NCBI GenBank assembly: GCA_024229275.1
Contig: JAAESQ010000672.1
Span: forward strand, 1 to 64,000
From: a bacterium
GTDB lineage: Bacteria; Acidobacteriota; Thermoanaerobaculia; Thermoanaerobaculales; Sulfomarinibacteraceae
Direction of reading: 5' to 3'
Length of the DNA: 64,000 nt
Shown: in pieces, positions 9,601-19,100 of the stretch
How the letters are laid out: each line of letters starts with the position of its first letter
Numbering within the stretch: position 1 is the first letter of the stretch
Program-made: the position numbers and the translations under genes
Notes under the pieces: model-generated
The model's database searches: none
Told to the model about the DNA's origin: nothing
The model's input: the letters and a program-made list of their open reading frames with translations, nothing else

Positions 9601-12600
9601 ATCATCGCTCTCCAGAAGATGCAGGAGCAAACCGCACGCCTTCACCAGCAGTTTCTTGATGGCCAGCAGGCTTCGGCAAGAGCACTGAGCGAGATGCTTG
9701 GAGGACGTCTGTCCACGGTGCCAGATGCTGAACCTCTTCCCGTTGTTGCCTCCGAAGCAACGGGAGTGCTGGAGCGAGCGCCTGAGAGTCCCGAGCCCGA
9801 GCCGATCCCGACCCCGGCTGCGGAAACATCAATGATCGAGACCATTCTGCTTGGGACCGTCGCCGACAAAACCGGCTACCCCGTCGATATGCTCGAACTT
9901 GATATGTCACTTGACTCTGACCTAGGAATCGATTCGATTAAACGCGTCGAGATTCTCTCAGACCTGCAAGAGCAGTTGCCCGAAGCCCCGACGATCGAGG
10001 CGCATCACCTTGGCGAGTTGCAGACGCTGCGCCAAATTGTCGATCACCTGGCGGCTGGAGTCACGGTTTCTCAACAGCCCGCTGCCTCAGCGCCCGTCCC
10101 CACCGCGGACGAGGGACCATCACAGATCGAGAGCATCCTGCTTGGAACAGTCGCCGACAAAACCGGCTACCCCGTCGATATGCTCGAACTTGATATGTCA
10201 CTTGACTCTGACCTAGGAATCGATTCAATCAAACGCGTCGAAATCCTCTCAGACCTGCAAGAGCAGTTGCCCGAGGCCCCGACGATCGAGGCACATCACC
10301 TTGGCGAGTTGCAGACACTGCGCCAAATTGTCGATCACCTGGCGGCTGGAGTGACGGTTTCTCAACAGCCCGGTGCCCCAGCTCCCATCCTTACTGCGAA
10401 CGGAGAACCATCACACATTGAGAGCATCCTGCTCGGGACAGTTGCCGATAAGACTGGCTATCCCGTCGACATGCTCGAACTTGATATGTCACTCGATTCT
10501 GACCTAGGAATCGATTCGATCAAACGCGTCGAAATCCTCTCAGATCTGCAAGAGCAGTTGCCCGAAGCCCCGACGATCGAGTCGCATCACCTTGGCGAGT
10601 TGCAGACGCTGCGCCATATCGTTGATCATCTGACGCACGTAACGATTCTGCCAACGGTAGCTTCTGAGCCCGAACCGAAGCCAGTTCGCGAGGTGCCAAC
10701 ATCGAACAAAACGGTCGAACGACTCGTGCTCAGTATCGAGCCGATGGAGCTCGATTCGAACCGAGAATTGGCGAACATCGACAAGAGCGCACCGATCTGG
10801 ATCACCAACGATGGCGCCGGTCTGGCGGTGGCGATACAGAGCCATCTCATAGACCTCGGTTACAGCACCGAGTTGATCGCAATCGATCGCGAGAATCTCC
10901 TCAGCCCTCCGACAGAACTCGCAGGCCTCCTCATCGTGGCACCGCCCGAAGGCTCGGATGACGCCTTCCTTTCTGACGCCTTCAGGGTTCTCCAGCAGGC
11001 CGAAGTCGGACTGCGAGGAACAGGTGCTGGTGCAGGAGCCGTCTTCGCTACTGTATCCCGCCTCGATGGATGCTTTGGACTCGGCGATGGCGCCTCCAAC
11101 TGGAATCCGATTTGTGGCGGACTGGCAGGTCTGTCGAAAACGGCCCGCCTTGAGTGGCCTGATGTGCGTTGCGTTGCACTCGATGTCGGCGATGATTTTC
11201 CCGGAGCGGAACAGGCTGCCGAAGCAGTCGTCGCCGAACTCTTTGTCACAGGATCCGCAGAGGTTGGTCTTTCAAACGGCCGCAGATGTGGGTTGCGTTT
11301 GGATCCCAACCCGCTTCCAACTGAGCAGATCGCAGAGGATGAACTGCCGGTAAAGGCCGGCGATGTCGTCGTGGTGTCAGGCGGAGCCCGAGGCGTAACA
11401 GCCGAAGTCGCCGCGACCCTCGGTGAAGCCACTCAGGCAACGCTTGTGCTCTTGGGCCGCAGTTTGGAGCCGCACGACGAACCCGACTGGCTAGCATCGC
11501 TCACAGGCCAAGCTGAGATCAAGCGTGCAATAGTTCAGAATGACAGCGCAAACATCACACCGAAAGAACTCCAGCAGCAATACCAAGCCGTCAAAGCCAA
11601 TCGCGAGATTGTACGAAACATCGAGCGCATGACGGTCGCCGGAGCAAAGGTGAAGTACTTCAGCGTCGATCTCCGCGACGCTGAAGCTGTTGCCACTGTC
11701 ATTGCACACGCGCGGCAAGAATTCGGCCCGATCAAGGGCATTATTCACGGCGCTGGCGTGTTGGCCGATCGCTTGATCGCAGACAAAACGATGGAGCAGT
11801 TTGCCCATGTCTACTCGACGAAAGTCGGTGGGTTGCGAAGCCTACTCACAGCCACAGAGGTCGACGATTTGAGATTCATGGTGCTGTTCTCGTCATCGAC
11901 TGGTCGCTTCGGTCGTACCGGGCAGATTGACTACTCGGTGGCCAATGAGGTGCTGAATCGGACGGCTCAATCTGAATCGCGACGGAGACCGAACTGCCGC
12001 GTTGTTGCAGTGAACTGGGGTCCGTGGGATGGCGGAATGGTCACACCGGCCCTCAAAGGAGTCTTTGAAGCGGAGGGCATTGCGCTGATCGATCGCGAGG
12101 CTGGATCGCAGTATCTGCTTGGGGAGATCGCCAATCCTCGCGGTCCAGTAGAGGTCGTGCTTATGGGCGGGCCGCTGCCGGTTAAGACCGACGCGGTCAC
12201 TGAGTCACCCAAAACGCTGAAGCTTCCGGAGACGCTTGACAAGGCCTTTGAACTCGAACTGAACGTCCGTAGTCATCCCTTCCTGAAATCGCACGTGCTC
12301 AACGGTCACACAGCACTGCCTGCGGCGATGACCATTGATTGGCTTGCCCACGGTGCAATGCACGCCAATCTTGGCTTGCGTTTCCACGGTCTGAACGAAC
12401 TCCGGGTTTTCAAGGGTGTGACGATCGAAGGGAACGAGACGGCCGCGTTGCGGATTCTCGCCGGTCCCGCACTTCAGAAAGGCGAGACCTACGCCGTTCC
12501 TGTTGAGATGCGCGGGACGGTATCGGGCAATCCCGATAGGCTGTTTGCTTCGGCCGAGGTGTTGCTTGCCGCCAGCTTGCCGCAAGGGACCGCCGCAATC

Positions 12601-13110
12601 GATGACACAGCCGGACATCCCTACCCTGACGACGACATTTATGGCAGCCTCCTTTTCCATGGGCCCGAGCTGCAATGCCTGAGTTCGGTGAAGTGTGGAC
12701 CGAATGGCGTCATTTCCGCACTGGCCGCTCCTGGACCACCTCCCTCACAGTGGATGGACAAACCCCTGCGGAGCGCATGGCTGGCGTCGCCACTCGCCAT
12801 TGACGCCGGCTTCCAATTGATGTTGTTGTGGGGCTTTCAGCAGCAAAACGCAGGATCGCTCCCCAGCCGAGTTGGTGAGTACCGTCAGTTCAAGCGTTCA
12901 TTCCCAAAAACAGGTGTACGCGTTGTCGTTCATATCACTGAGCACGATGAACACCGTTCGGTCGCACGGATCGAGTTCACAAATCCAACATCCGGCGAAC
13001 TTGTCGCCAGGATGACTGATTGCGAATGCGTAATCGACGCGTCGCTGAATGAGGCGTTCAGGCGCAACACGCTTCGTCTGGAATCAATTAGCCAAGCCGG
13101 ATCCAGATAG
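6670..13110 (+). CDS. pfaA: PfaA/Pfa2-type polyunsaturated fatty acid synthase: KS-AT-ACP-ACP-ACP-KR-DH-like
   Basis: KS DAACASSL and HGTGT; AT FPGQGAQYVGM and GHSYGE; three LGIDSIKRVEIL ACP motifs; KR GGARGVTAEVA; C-terminal HPFLKSHVLNGHTALP hotdog-like. Confidence 0.9.
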   Translation: MKLIESDHTKGPDQRLVSEPIAIIGIGCLFPKAADLRAYWANIVSGVDAITDVPETHWRRSDYYAADPKAQDRTTATRGGFLPPIDFDPLEFGVQPKVIEATDSSQLLGMYAAGRALKNAGYGPDTQFNRDRVSVLLGVTGALELTTTLGARLGHPRWRDALMDAGVDDGTAEDVISRISESYVPWQENSFPGLLGNVVAGRISNYLDLGGTNCVVDAACASSLSALHLAVMELQTGRSDMVVSGGVDSFNDIFMYTCFSKTHALSPSGDARPFDADGDGRIVGEGIGLIVLKRLQDAERDNDRIYAVIRSIGTSSDGKGNAIYAPSAEGQKKALRDAYERAGVTPDTVELVEAHGTGTKVGDAVELSALKDVYGDAPSGPWCAVGSVKSQIGHAKAAAGAAGIIKVAMALHHKVLPPTIKVEVPIDELTQKGAPFYVNSAARPWLPNADHPRRAAVSAFGFGGSNFHCVLEEHCDEKKAAAWDGNVELVAFSADGIEGLKDALREIAKEASWEDFARCAAGTRLRFDSGRSHRLLLVATPDCDRPARFLKAATMLDEQADKMAWSTPDGTWYGRGDRPGKLAFVFPGQGAQYVGMCRDLACRFPEFLQALTFADAASDGLTDAMYPPAAWDAETKAAQDATLRDTRTAQPAIGAISSGALRLLARFGVAPDAVAGHSYGELVALNAAGRLDADALRRLSKLRGALMHVDEGDKGGMIAVTSSPAMAETVIQEAGLNLVIANKNAPEQVVLSGGSEEIQKAKEAFVERDIRCTVLDVSAAFHSEYVADAAEPLLEALINTKISPATIPVFANTTAEEYPLQPGDAREILAFQLARPVEYVELIENVYAAGVRTFLEVGPGARQTGLIANILAGRNHSALALDSSSGKRSGVVDFARSLAQLAALGHTVDLSCWNEGCADAEVRKPKLVVPISGANYAAPREKRPPAPKPTPGATRSTECVSEVAPAAAQAIQTVQANIIALQKMQEQTARLHQQFLDGQQASARALSEMLGGRLSTVPDAEPLPVVASEATGVLERAPESPEPEPIPTPAAETSMIETILLGTVADKTGYPVDMLELDMSLDSDLGIDSIKRVEILSDLQEQLPEAPTIEAHHLGELQTLRQIVDHLAAGVTVSQQPAASAPVPTADEGPSQIESILLGTVADKTGYPVDMLELDMSLDSDLGIDSIKRVEILSDLQEQLPEAPTIEAHHLGELQTLRQIVDHLAAGVTVSQQPGAPAPILTANGEPSHIESILLGTVADKTGYPVDMLELDMSLDSDLGIDSIKRVEILSDLQEQLPEAPTIESHHLGELQTLRHIVDHLTHVTILPTVASEPEPKPVREVPTSNKTVERLVLSIEPMELDSNRELANIDKSAPIWITNDGAGLAVAIQSHLIDLGYSTELIAIDRENLLSPPTELAGLLIVAPPEGSDDAFLSDAFRVLQQAEVGLRGTGAGAGAVFATVSRLDGCFGLGDGASNWNPICGGLAGLSKTARLEWPDVRCVALDVGDDFPGAEQAAEAVVAELFVTGSAEVGLSNGRRCGLRLDPNPLPTEQIAEDELPVKAGDVVVVSGGARGVTAEVAATLGEATQATLVLLGRSLEPHDEPDWLASLTGQAEIKRAIVQNDSANITPKELQQQYQAVKANREIVRNIERMTVAGAKVKYFSVDLRDAEAVATVIAHARQEFGPIKGIIHGAGVLADRLIADKTMEQFAHVYSTKVGGLRSLLTATEVDDLRFMVLFSSSTGRFGRTGQIDYSVANEVLNRTAQSESRRRPNCRVVAVNWGPWDGGMVTPALKGVFEAEGIALIDREAGSQYLLGEIANPRGPVEVVLMGGPLPVKTDAVTESPKTLKLPETLDKAFELELNVRSHPFLKSHVLNGHTALPAAMTIDWLAHGAMHANLGLRFHGLNELRVFKGVTIEGNETAALRILAGPALQKGETYAVPVEMRGTVSGNPDRLFASAEVLLAASLPQGTAAIDDTAGHPYPDDDIYGSLLFHGPELQCLSSVKCGPNGVISALAAPGPPPSQWMDKPLRSAWLASPLAIDAGFQLMLLWGFQQQNAGSLPSRVGEYRQFKRSFPKTGVRVVVHITEHDEHRSVARIEFTNPTSGELVARMTDCECVIDASLNEAFRRNTLRLESISQAGSR
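9832..10660 (+). repeat. Three tandem near-identical ACP modules, 291-bp (97-aa) period
   Basis: The motif gatatgtcac...gacctaggaatcgattc starts at 9901, 10192 and 10483 (spacing 291 and 291). Confidence 0.9.
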
Positions 13111-13111
13111 G

Positions 13112-16100
13112 ATGAGCGGCCATCGGTCCGTTGCCATCGTCGGCATCGGAGGAGTATTCCCCGAAGCGCCAGATCCGCAGACCCTATGGCGGAACATACT
13201 GAGCCGAACGAGCGCCGCTCGCGAGGTTCCATCGGGCCGATGGGAGCTTTCGCCGGAAGACGCCTATGACCCGCACCCGGCCATGCCGGACAAGGTCAGC
13301 TCGAAGCGGGCGTGCTTCGTTGATCCGTCGTCTTTCTCGATTGACACGACCCAACTCAATCTCTCGACTGAGCTTCTTGACGAACTCGATCCGCTCTTCC
13401 ACCTGCTTCTCTATGCAGGCCAACAAGCCTTCGAGGACGCTGGCGCAGACGGGTGGGATCGTCGTCGGATCGGAGCAATCGTCGGGAATCTGGTTCTGCC
13501 GACAGATGCCTCTGCTGCACTTGCCCACGAAACGCTAGGACGAACCTTCGAGGAGATCGTACGTCCTGATAGACCCTTGCAGGTACACCAAACACATCCA
13601 CTGAACCGATATGTGGCCGGGTTGCCCGCGGGAATCCTGTCAAAAGCCCTGGAACTCGGAGGGGGCTGCCACACACTCGACGCAGCGTGTGCATCTTCGC
13701 TGTACGCGTTGAAGCTCGCAATCGATGAATTGACCTCACACCGAGCCGACGCCATGCTCGCAGGAGGCGTCTCACGGCCGTCTTCGCTCTATACGCAGAT
13801 GGGCTTCTCCCAATTGACGGCGGTTTCTCCGTCGGGCACACCGTCACCGTTCGACGTCGATGGTGACGGACTCGTCGTCGGCGAAGGCGCCGGAGTATTC
13901 GTGCTCAAGCGAACAGAAGATGCTGTGCGCGACGGCGACCACATCTACGGTGTCATCCGCGGCATAGGGCTATCAAACGACGTAGGCGGTCGTTTATTGG
14001 CGCCGACCTCCGAAGGACAGCTTCGCGCGATGCGCGCTGCCTATAGACAGGCCGGTTGGAATCCTACTGATGTCGATCTGGTCGAGTGCCACGCCACCGG
14101 AATTCCGATGGGCGATTCGGTTGAAATCGAGAGCCTTAAAGCCCTGTGGCTATGCGAGGACGGCACAAACAAACAGAGCGCGTATCCATGGAAGCCAGGC
14201 CAGTGCGTGATTGGATCGGTCAAGTCAAACGTTGGCCATCTGTTGACAGCTGCGGCCTCGGCAGCGTTGACCAAAGTGCTTTTCGCCCTGAAGGAAGAAA
14301 CGCTGCCTCCGGCTGCGAACTTCACTCGAGCACATGAGGGTCTCGGCCTGGATGAGAGCCCTTTCCGCGTGCTGAAAGCCGGCGAGGTATGGGCGAAGCG
14401 CGACGACGCCACACCCCGAAGAGCCGCGATCAGTGCCTTCGGATTCGGCGGTATCAACGCTCACGCACTGGTCGAGGAATGGCAGGTTCCTGGATCAAAA
14501 CAGATCGCCGTGGAAGTAGTTCCGGCTACAGCGGCGGACGTAGCCATAGTTGGTCTGGATGCACACTTCGGCCATTGGAAGGGACTGAAAGCCTTCCAGG
14601 AGCGAGTGCTCGGCGGCAGGTCCGATGAGGATTACTCTGAGGCCGGGCGATGCTGGGGAGTTGAGAGAAGTGCGTGGTTCAGTGAAGAAGGGCCTAGCGA
14701 TCAGACTTTGTCGGGCCGGCGCATCAACAGCCTTTATGTGCCTCTCGATCGCTTCCGAATCCCTCCGAAAGAACTCAAGGAGATGCTGCCGCAGCAGCTA
14801 TTGATGCTTGAAGTTGCATCCGGCGCTTGGCACGACGCCCAACTCGATGATGAAAGTGATAACTCTGCGGGTGTTTTCATCGGGCTGGGATTCGACCTCA
14901 ACGCAACAAACTTCCATCTCCGCTGGACGATGCCCAACAACGTACGTCGCTGGAGTCACGATCTTTGCAGTGACGAGCTTGCTGACTGGACGTTTGCCCT
15001 GCGCGAAGCCGCGGGGCCGCCGCTGACGGCGAATCGAACGATGGGCGCTCTCGGCAGCGTTGTTGCCAGTCGCATTGCCCGCGAGCTTCGCCTTGGAGGC
15101 CCGAGCTTCACCATATCGAGTGAAGAGACCTCCGGCATCCATGCGCTCCGGGTGGCGGTCCAGGCACTGACAGATGGAGACATCGACGTCGCCCTCGCCG
15201 GGGCCGTTGATTTGGCTGGAGACATCCGAGCCGTCCTTTCGTCTCACGTGAGTAGGCCGTTCTCGGCATCCGGCACAGCTCGGCCGTTCGACGTATCAGC
15301 CGACGGTACATCTCTCGGCGAAGGCGCGGCAGCCCTCGTTCTCAAGCGGCTCGAAGATGCACTTGCTGACGGCGATCGAGTCTATGGAGTCATTAAGGGA
15401 ATCGGTAGCGCATCGGGAGGTGCGGCTGAGGCGCCATGTCCCGACGCCGAGACCAGCATGAAAGCGATGGAACGCGCCTACTCCCAGGCGCGGATCGATC
15501 CGGCGACAATCGGCTACATCGTTACAAACGGCAGTGGTTGCCCCACTGAAGATGCTGCAGAGGCCGAAGCTCTTGCAGCGTTCTTCCGATTTGATGATGG
15601 CCAGACCTGCGCGTTGGGTAGCGCGAAGAGCGACGTTGGCCACGCGGGAGCTGCGTCAGGCTTGGCGTCGGTCGTCAAGGCGTGTTTGAGCCTGTACCAG
15701 GAGATCATTCCGCCGCTGCGCGGCTTTGAGAATCCGAGATCCGAGTTCCTCGTCGGTGACTGCTCGTTCTTCATGCCCTCATCGCCGAGGTTCTGGCTCC
15801 ATGATAGTGGGAACGGGCCGCGACGAGCCGCAGCTCACACGTTCAGCATCGACGGCAACTGTGCGCATGTTGTGCTCGAAGGCCTCGAGTCCGAACACCA
15901 GTCGAAGCGCATCTTGCCTGCGACAGCTGCCTCAATCGAACACTCGAAACGCCGACCGCTGGGGGCTCCCAACGAGGCCTTGTTTGTAGTCTCGGGCGAT
16001 ACTCATCCCCAGCTCATCGACGGGTTGACCGAATTGGCCGAGTTTGCCGGAATTGATTCCCACTCCTCGCATGACGCAGTCGGCAACCTGGCCCGCCGGT

Positions 16101-19100
16101 GGTGGCGGCGCCGAGGGGCTGATGTCGGCCACGATCTCGCTGTGGCACTCATCGCTAGGAACACGACCGAGCTGATCGAACAGGCAAATTTCGCGCGCGA
16201 GTCTATTTCGCGATCACCAAACGACCGGATAAGCGGCGCTGACCCAAAGCCGTTTGCGCGCGATCGGGTTTTCTACAGCGCCAAACCATTTGGGCGTAGT
16301 ACCGACCCCTCCGGCCAACTCGCGTTCGTGTTTCCCGGCTCGGGCAATCAATATGCTGACATGGGCCGCGATTTGTTTGTGCGATGGCCCGAAACACTAC
16401 GCCAACAGCAAGCCGAGAATCTGCGTCTGGCAGGCCAGTTTCGGCCGGATCGTTTTTGGAACCATGATGCGTGGACAGAAGAAACTCTGAACGAGACGCT
16501 TGCCGACCACAATGCGATGATTCTCGGACAAGTGGCGCTGGGCACGGCCGTGAGCCAGCTCATGCAAAGCTTCGGTGTCTCACCCGACGCCGTGATTGGC
16601 TACAGCCTTGGTGAAACGGCCGGACTTTTCTCTTTGCGTGCCTGGACCAATCGCGACGAGATGCTCCAGCGCATCGAATCGTCGACCCTGTTCACCGACG
16701 AGCTTGCCGGCGACTTCAACGCTGCTCGCAGAACATGGAACTTGCCACCCAACGAAATCGTGGACTGGGTTCTCGGTGTGATAGACCGGCCAATCTCAGT
16801 GCTGAAGCGCGCACTCAAGGACCGCAAGAGGGCCTATGCTCTCATCGCCAACACTCCGCACGAAAGCGTTGTTGGCGGCGCGCGGGGGGTCGTCAAGGAT
16901 CTTGTTAACGAACTCAAGTGCGAGTTCATCCCCGTCAAGGGAGTCACCGCAGCCCACTGCGAGATTGTGAAGGCGGTCGAACGGCCGTACCGTGATCTCC
17001 ATGTTTTTGAAGTGACGCCACCCGAGGGAGTCGAGTTCTACAGCGGTGCTTGGGCTAGGCCCTATCAGGTGACGAGCGACAGTGCGGCCGACGCGATCCT
17101 CGCCCACGCCCTTCACGGTGTGGACTACTGCAAGACGATCGAAGCGGCCTACAAACGGGGTGTGCGGATATTTCTCGAACTCGGGCCAGGAGCGTCGTGT
17201 AGCCGCATGATCAGCAGGATCCTCGACGATCGTCCTCACGTTGCGAGGTCGGTCTGTATGTCCGACCGCGATGCCACATCGCTCATCCTTCGCGGGCTGG
17301 GCCAACTCGTTGCTGAGCGCGTCGAGGTCGATCTTGACTCGCTCTACTCAGACCATGAGCCGCTTGAATCCTGCGACCAGACAAATGCCTCGCCCACACT
17401 GAGCGTGCCCATCGGCGGCGATCCGTTCTGCGTACCGAAGCCGCCTGCGCCGGCCCAAACCACGTCAGCCGAGAGCGTTCCCAATAAAGTGGCATCGGCG
17501 AAACTCCCTGACCTGCCAACAGTTGATCCGACATCTGTCGCATCAGACACAATGGCTCTTGTGAATCAGATTGCGCAGACCGAGATGGCGAGAGCCGACG
17601 CGCACGAGGCGTTTCTAAAGGCATCAGCCGAGATCGAAAAGGCGATGTTGGAGGCAGTCGCCATCCAAAAGTCGATGCTTGGAGTACCCGGTGCGGATCT
17701 TTCGGATAGCTCCCTGCGGATGACTGAGGTGCAGTCCACTGCGTCGTCCGTCTTCCTCACGCGCGAGCAATGTATGGAGTTTGCCGTAGGCCGGGTCGGA
17801 AATGTCTTTGGGCCTGAGTTCGCAGAGGTCGATACGTATCCGACACGTGTGAGACTGCCTGACGACCCGCTCATGTTGGTCCACCGAGTGATCGCAATCG
17901 AAGGCGAGCCAAAGTCGCTCGGCAGCGGTCGCATCGTCACTGAGCACGACGTCGCACCAGATGTCTGGCATCTCGACGGTGGAAGCGCGCCGACCTGTAT
18001 CGCAGTTGAAGCAGGTCAGGCCGACCTGATGTTGTCGGGCTATCTCGGCATCGATTTCAAGGGCCGAGGTCTGGCTGTGTATCGCCTGCTCGACGCCGAC
18101 ATCACCTTCCACCGTCATCTGCCCGTTCCGGGTGAGACCATCCGCTACGACATCCGAATCGAAGAGTTCTTCGTCCACAACGGCACCTGGTTCTTCCGCT
18201 TCCAGTACGACGGTATGGTCGCTGGCCAGCCGCTCATGACCATGCGGAACGGTTGCGCAGGCTTCTTCACCGAAGAGGAACTCGCAGCTGGGCGCGGCAT
18301 CGTTGAGACAAAACTCGACACTGCTCCGACCGCCGGTAAAAGGCCCGACGATTGGGAGGATCTCGTTTCGATGGCTGTGGAGGCCTACGACGAAGAACAG
18401 CTCGATGCGCTCCGATCGGGCGATCTCGCCGCGTGCTTCGGTCCTCAGTTTGACGGGCTGACGCTCGGGCCCAACCAGCGCCTACCGGGTGGCGACATGA
18501 CGCTTGTTCACCGTGTGATCGAACTCGATCCGAGTGGTGGTCGCTTCGGCCTCGGTTGCATACGTGCTGAAGCCGACATCCGCCCCGATGACTGGTTCCT
18601 CACCTGCCACTTCGTCGATGACAAAGTAATGCCCGGCACGTTGATGTTCGAGTGCTGCATGCACACGATGAGGGTCTTTCTGCTGCGGATGGGTTGGATC
18701 ACGGAAGATGAGAGCGGCGCTTACGAACCGATCTCGGGCGTCAAGAGTCGCCTGAAATGTAGAGGGCAAGTACTCGACACGACAGCCGTCGTCACCTATG
18801 AAGTCGCTATCAAAGAATTGGGCTACGGCCCCGAGCCATATGCGATAGCCGATGCCAAGATGTTCGCCGACGGCCGGCATATTGTCGGAATCGAAGATAT
18901 GTCGATCCGCTTCACCGGTCTTAGCCGCGAGCAACTCACTGCGCTTTGGAGTAGCCGAGAAAGTGGGAGCGTTGAACCGAAGCCTGCGATCTACGATCGC
19001 GACAGCATCCTCGCATTCGCGGTCGGCAAACCGTCAGAGGCGTTCGGCGACAGGTACGAAGTTTTCGACAATGATCGCGTGATCGCACGGCTGCCCGGCC

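Noticed and set aside
14956-15311. Second KS of Pfa3 as an active ketosynthase
   Set aside because: The active-site Cys is replaced (SSEETSGIH) and the HGTGT motif is degraded, so it is called CLF.
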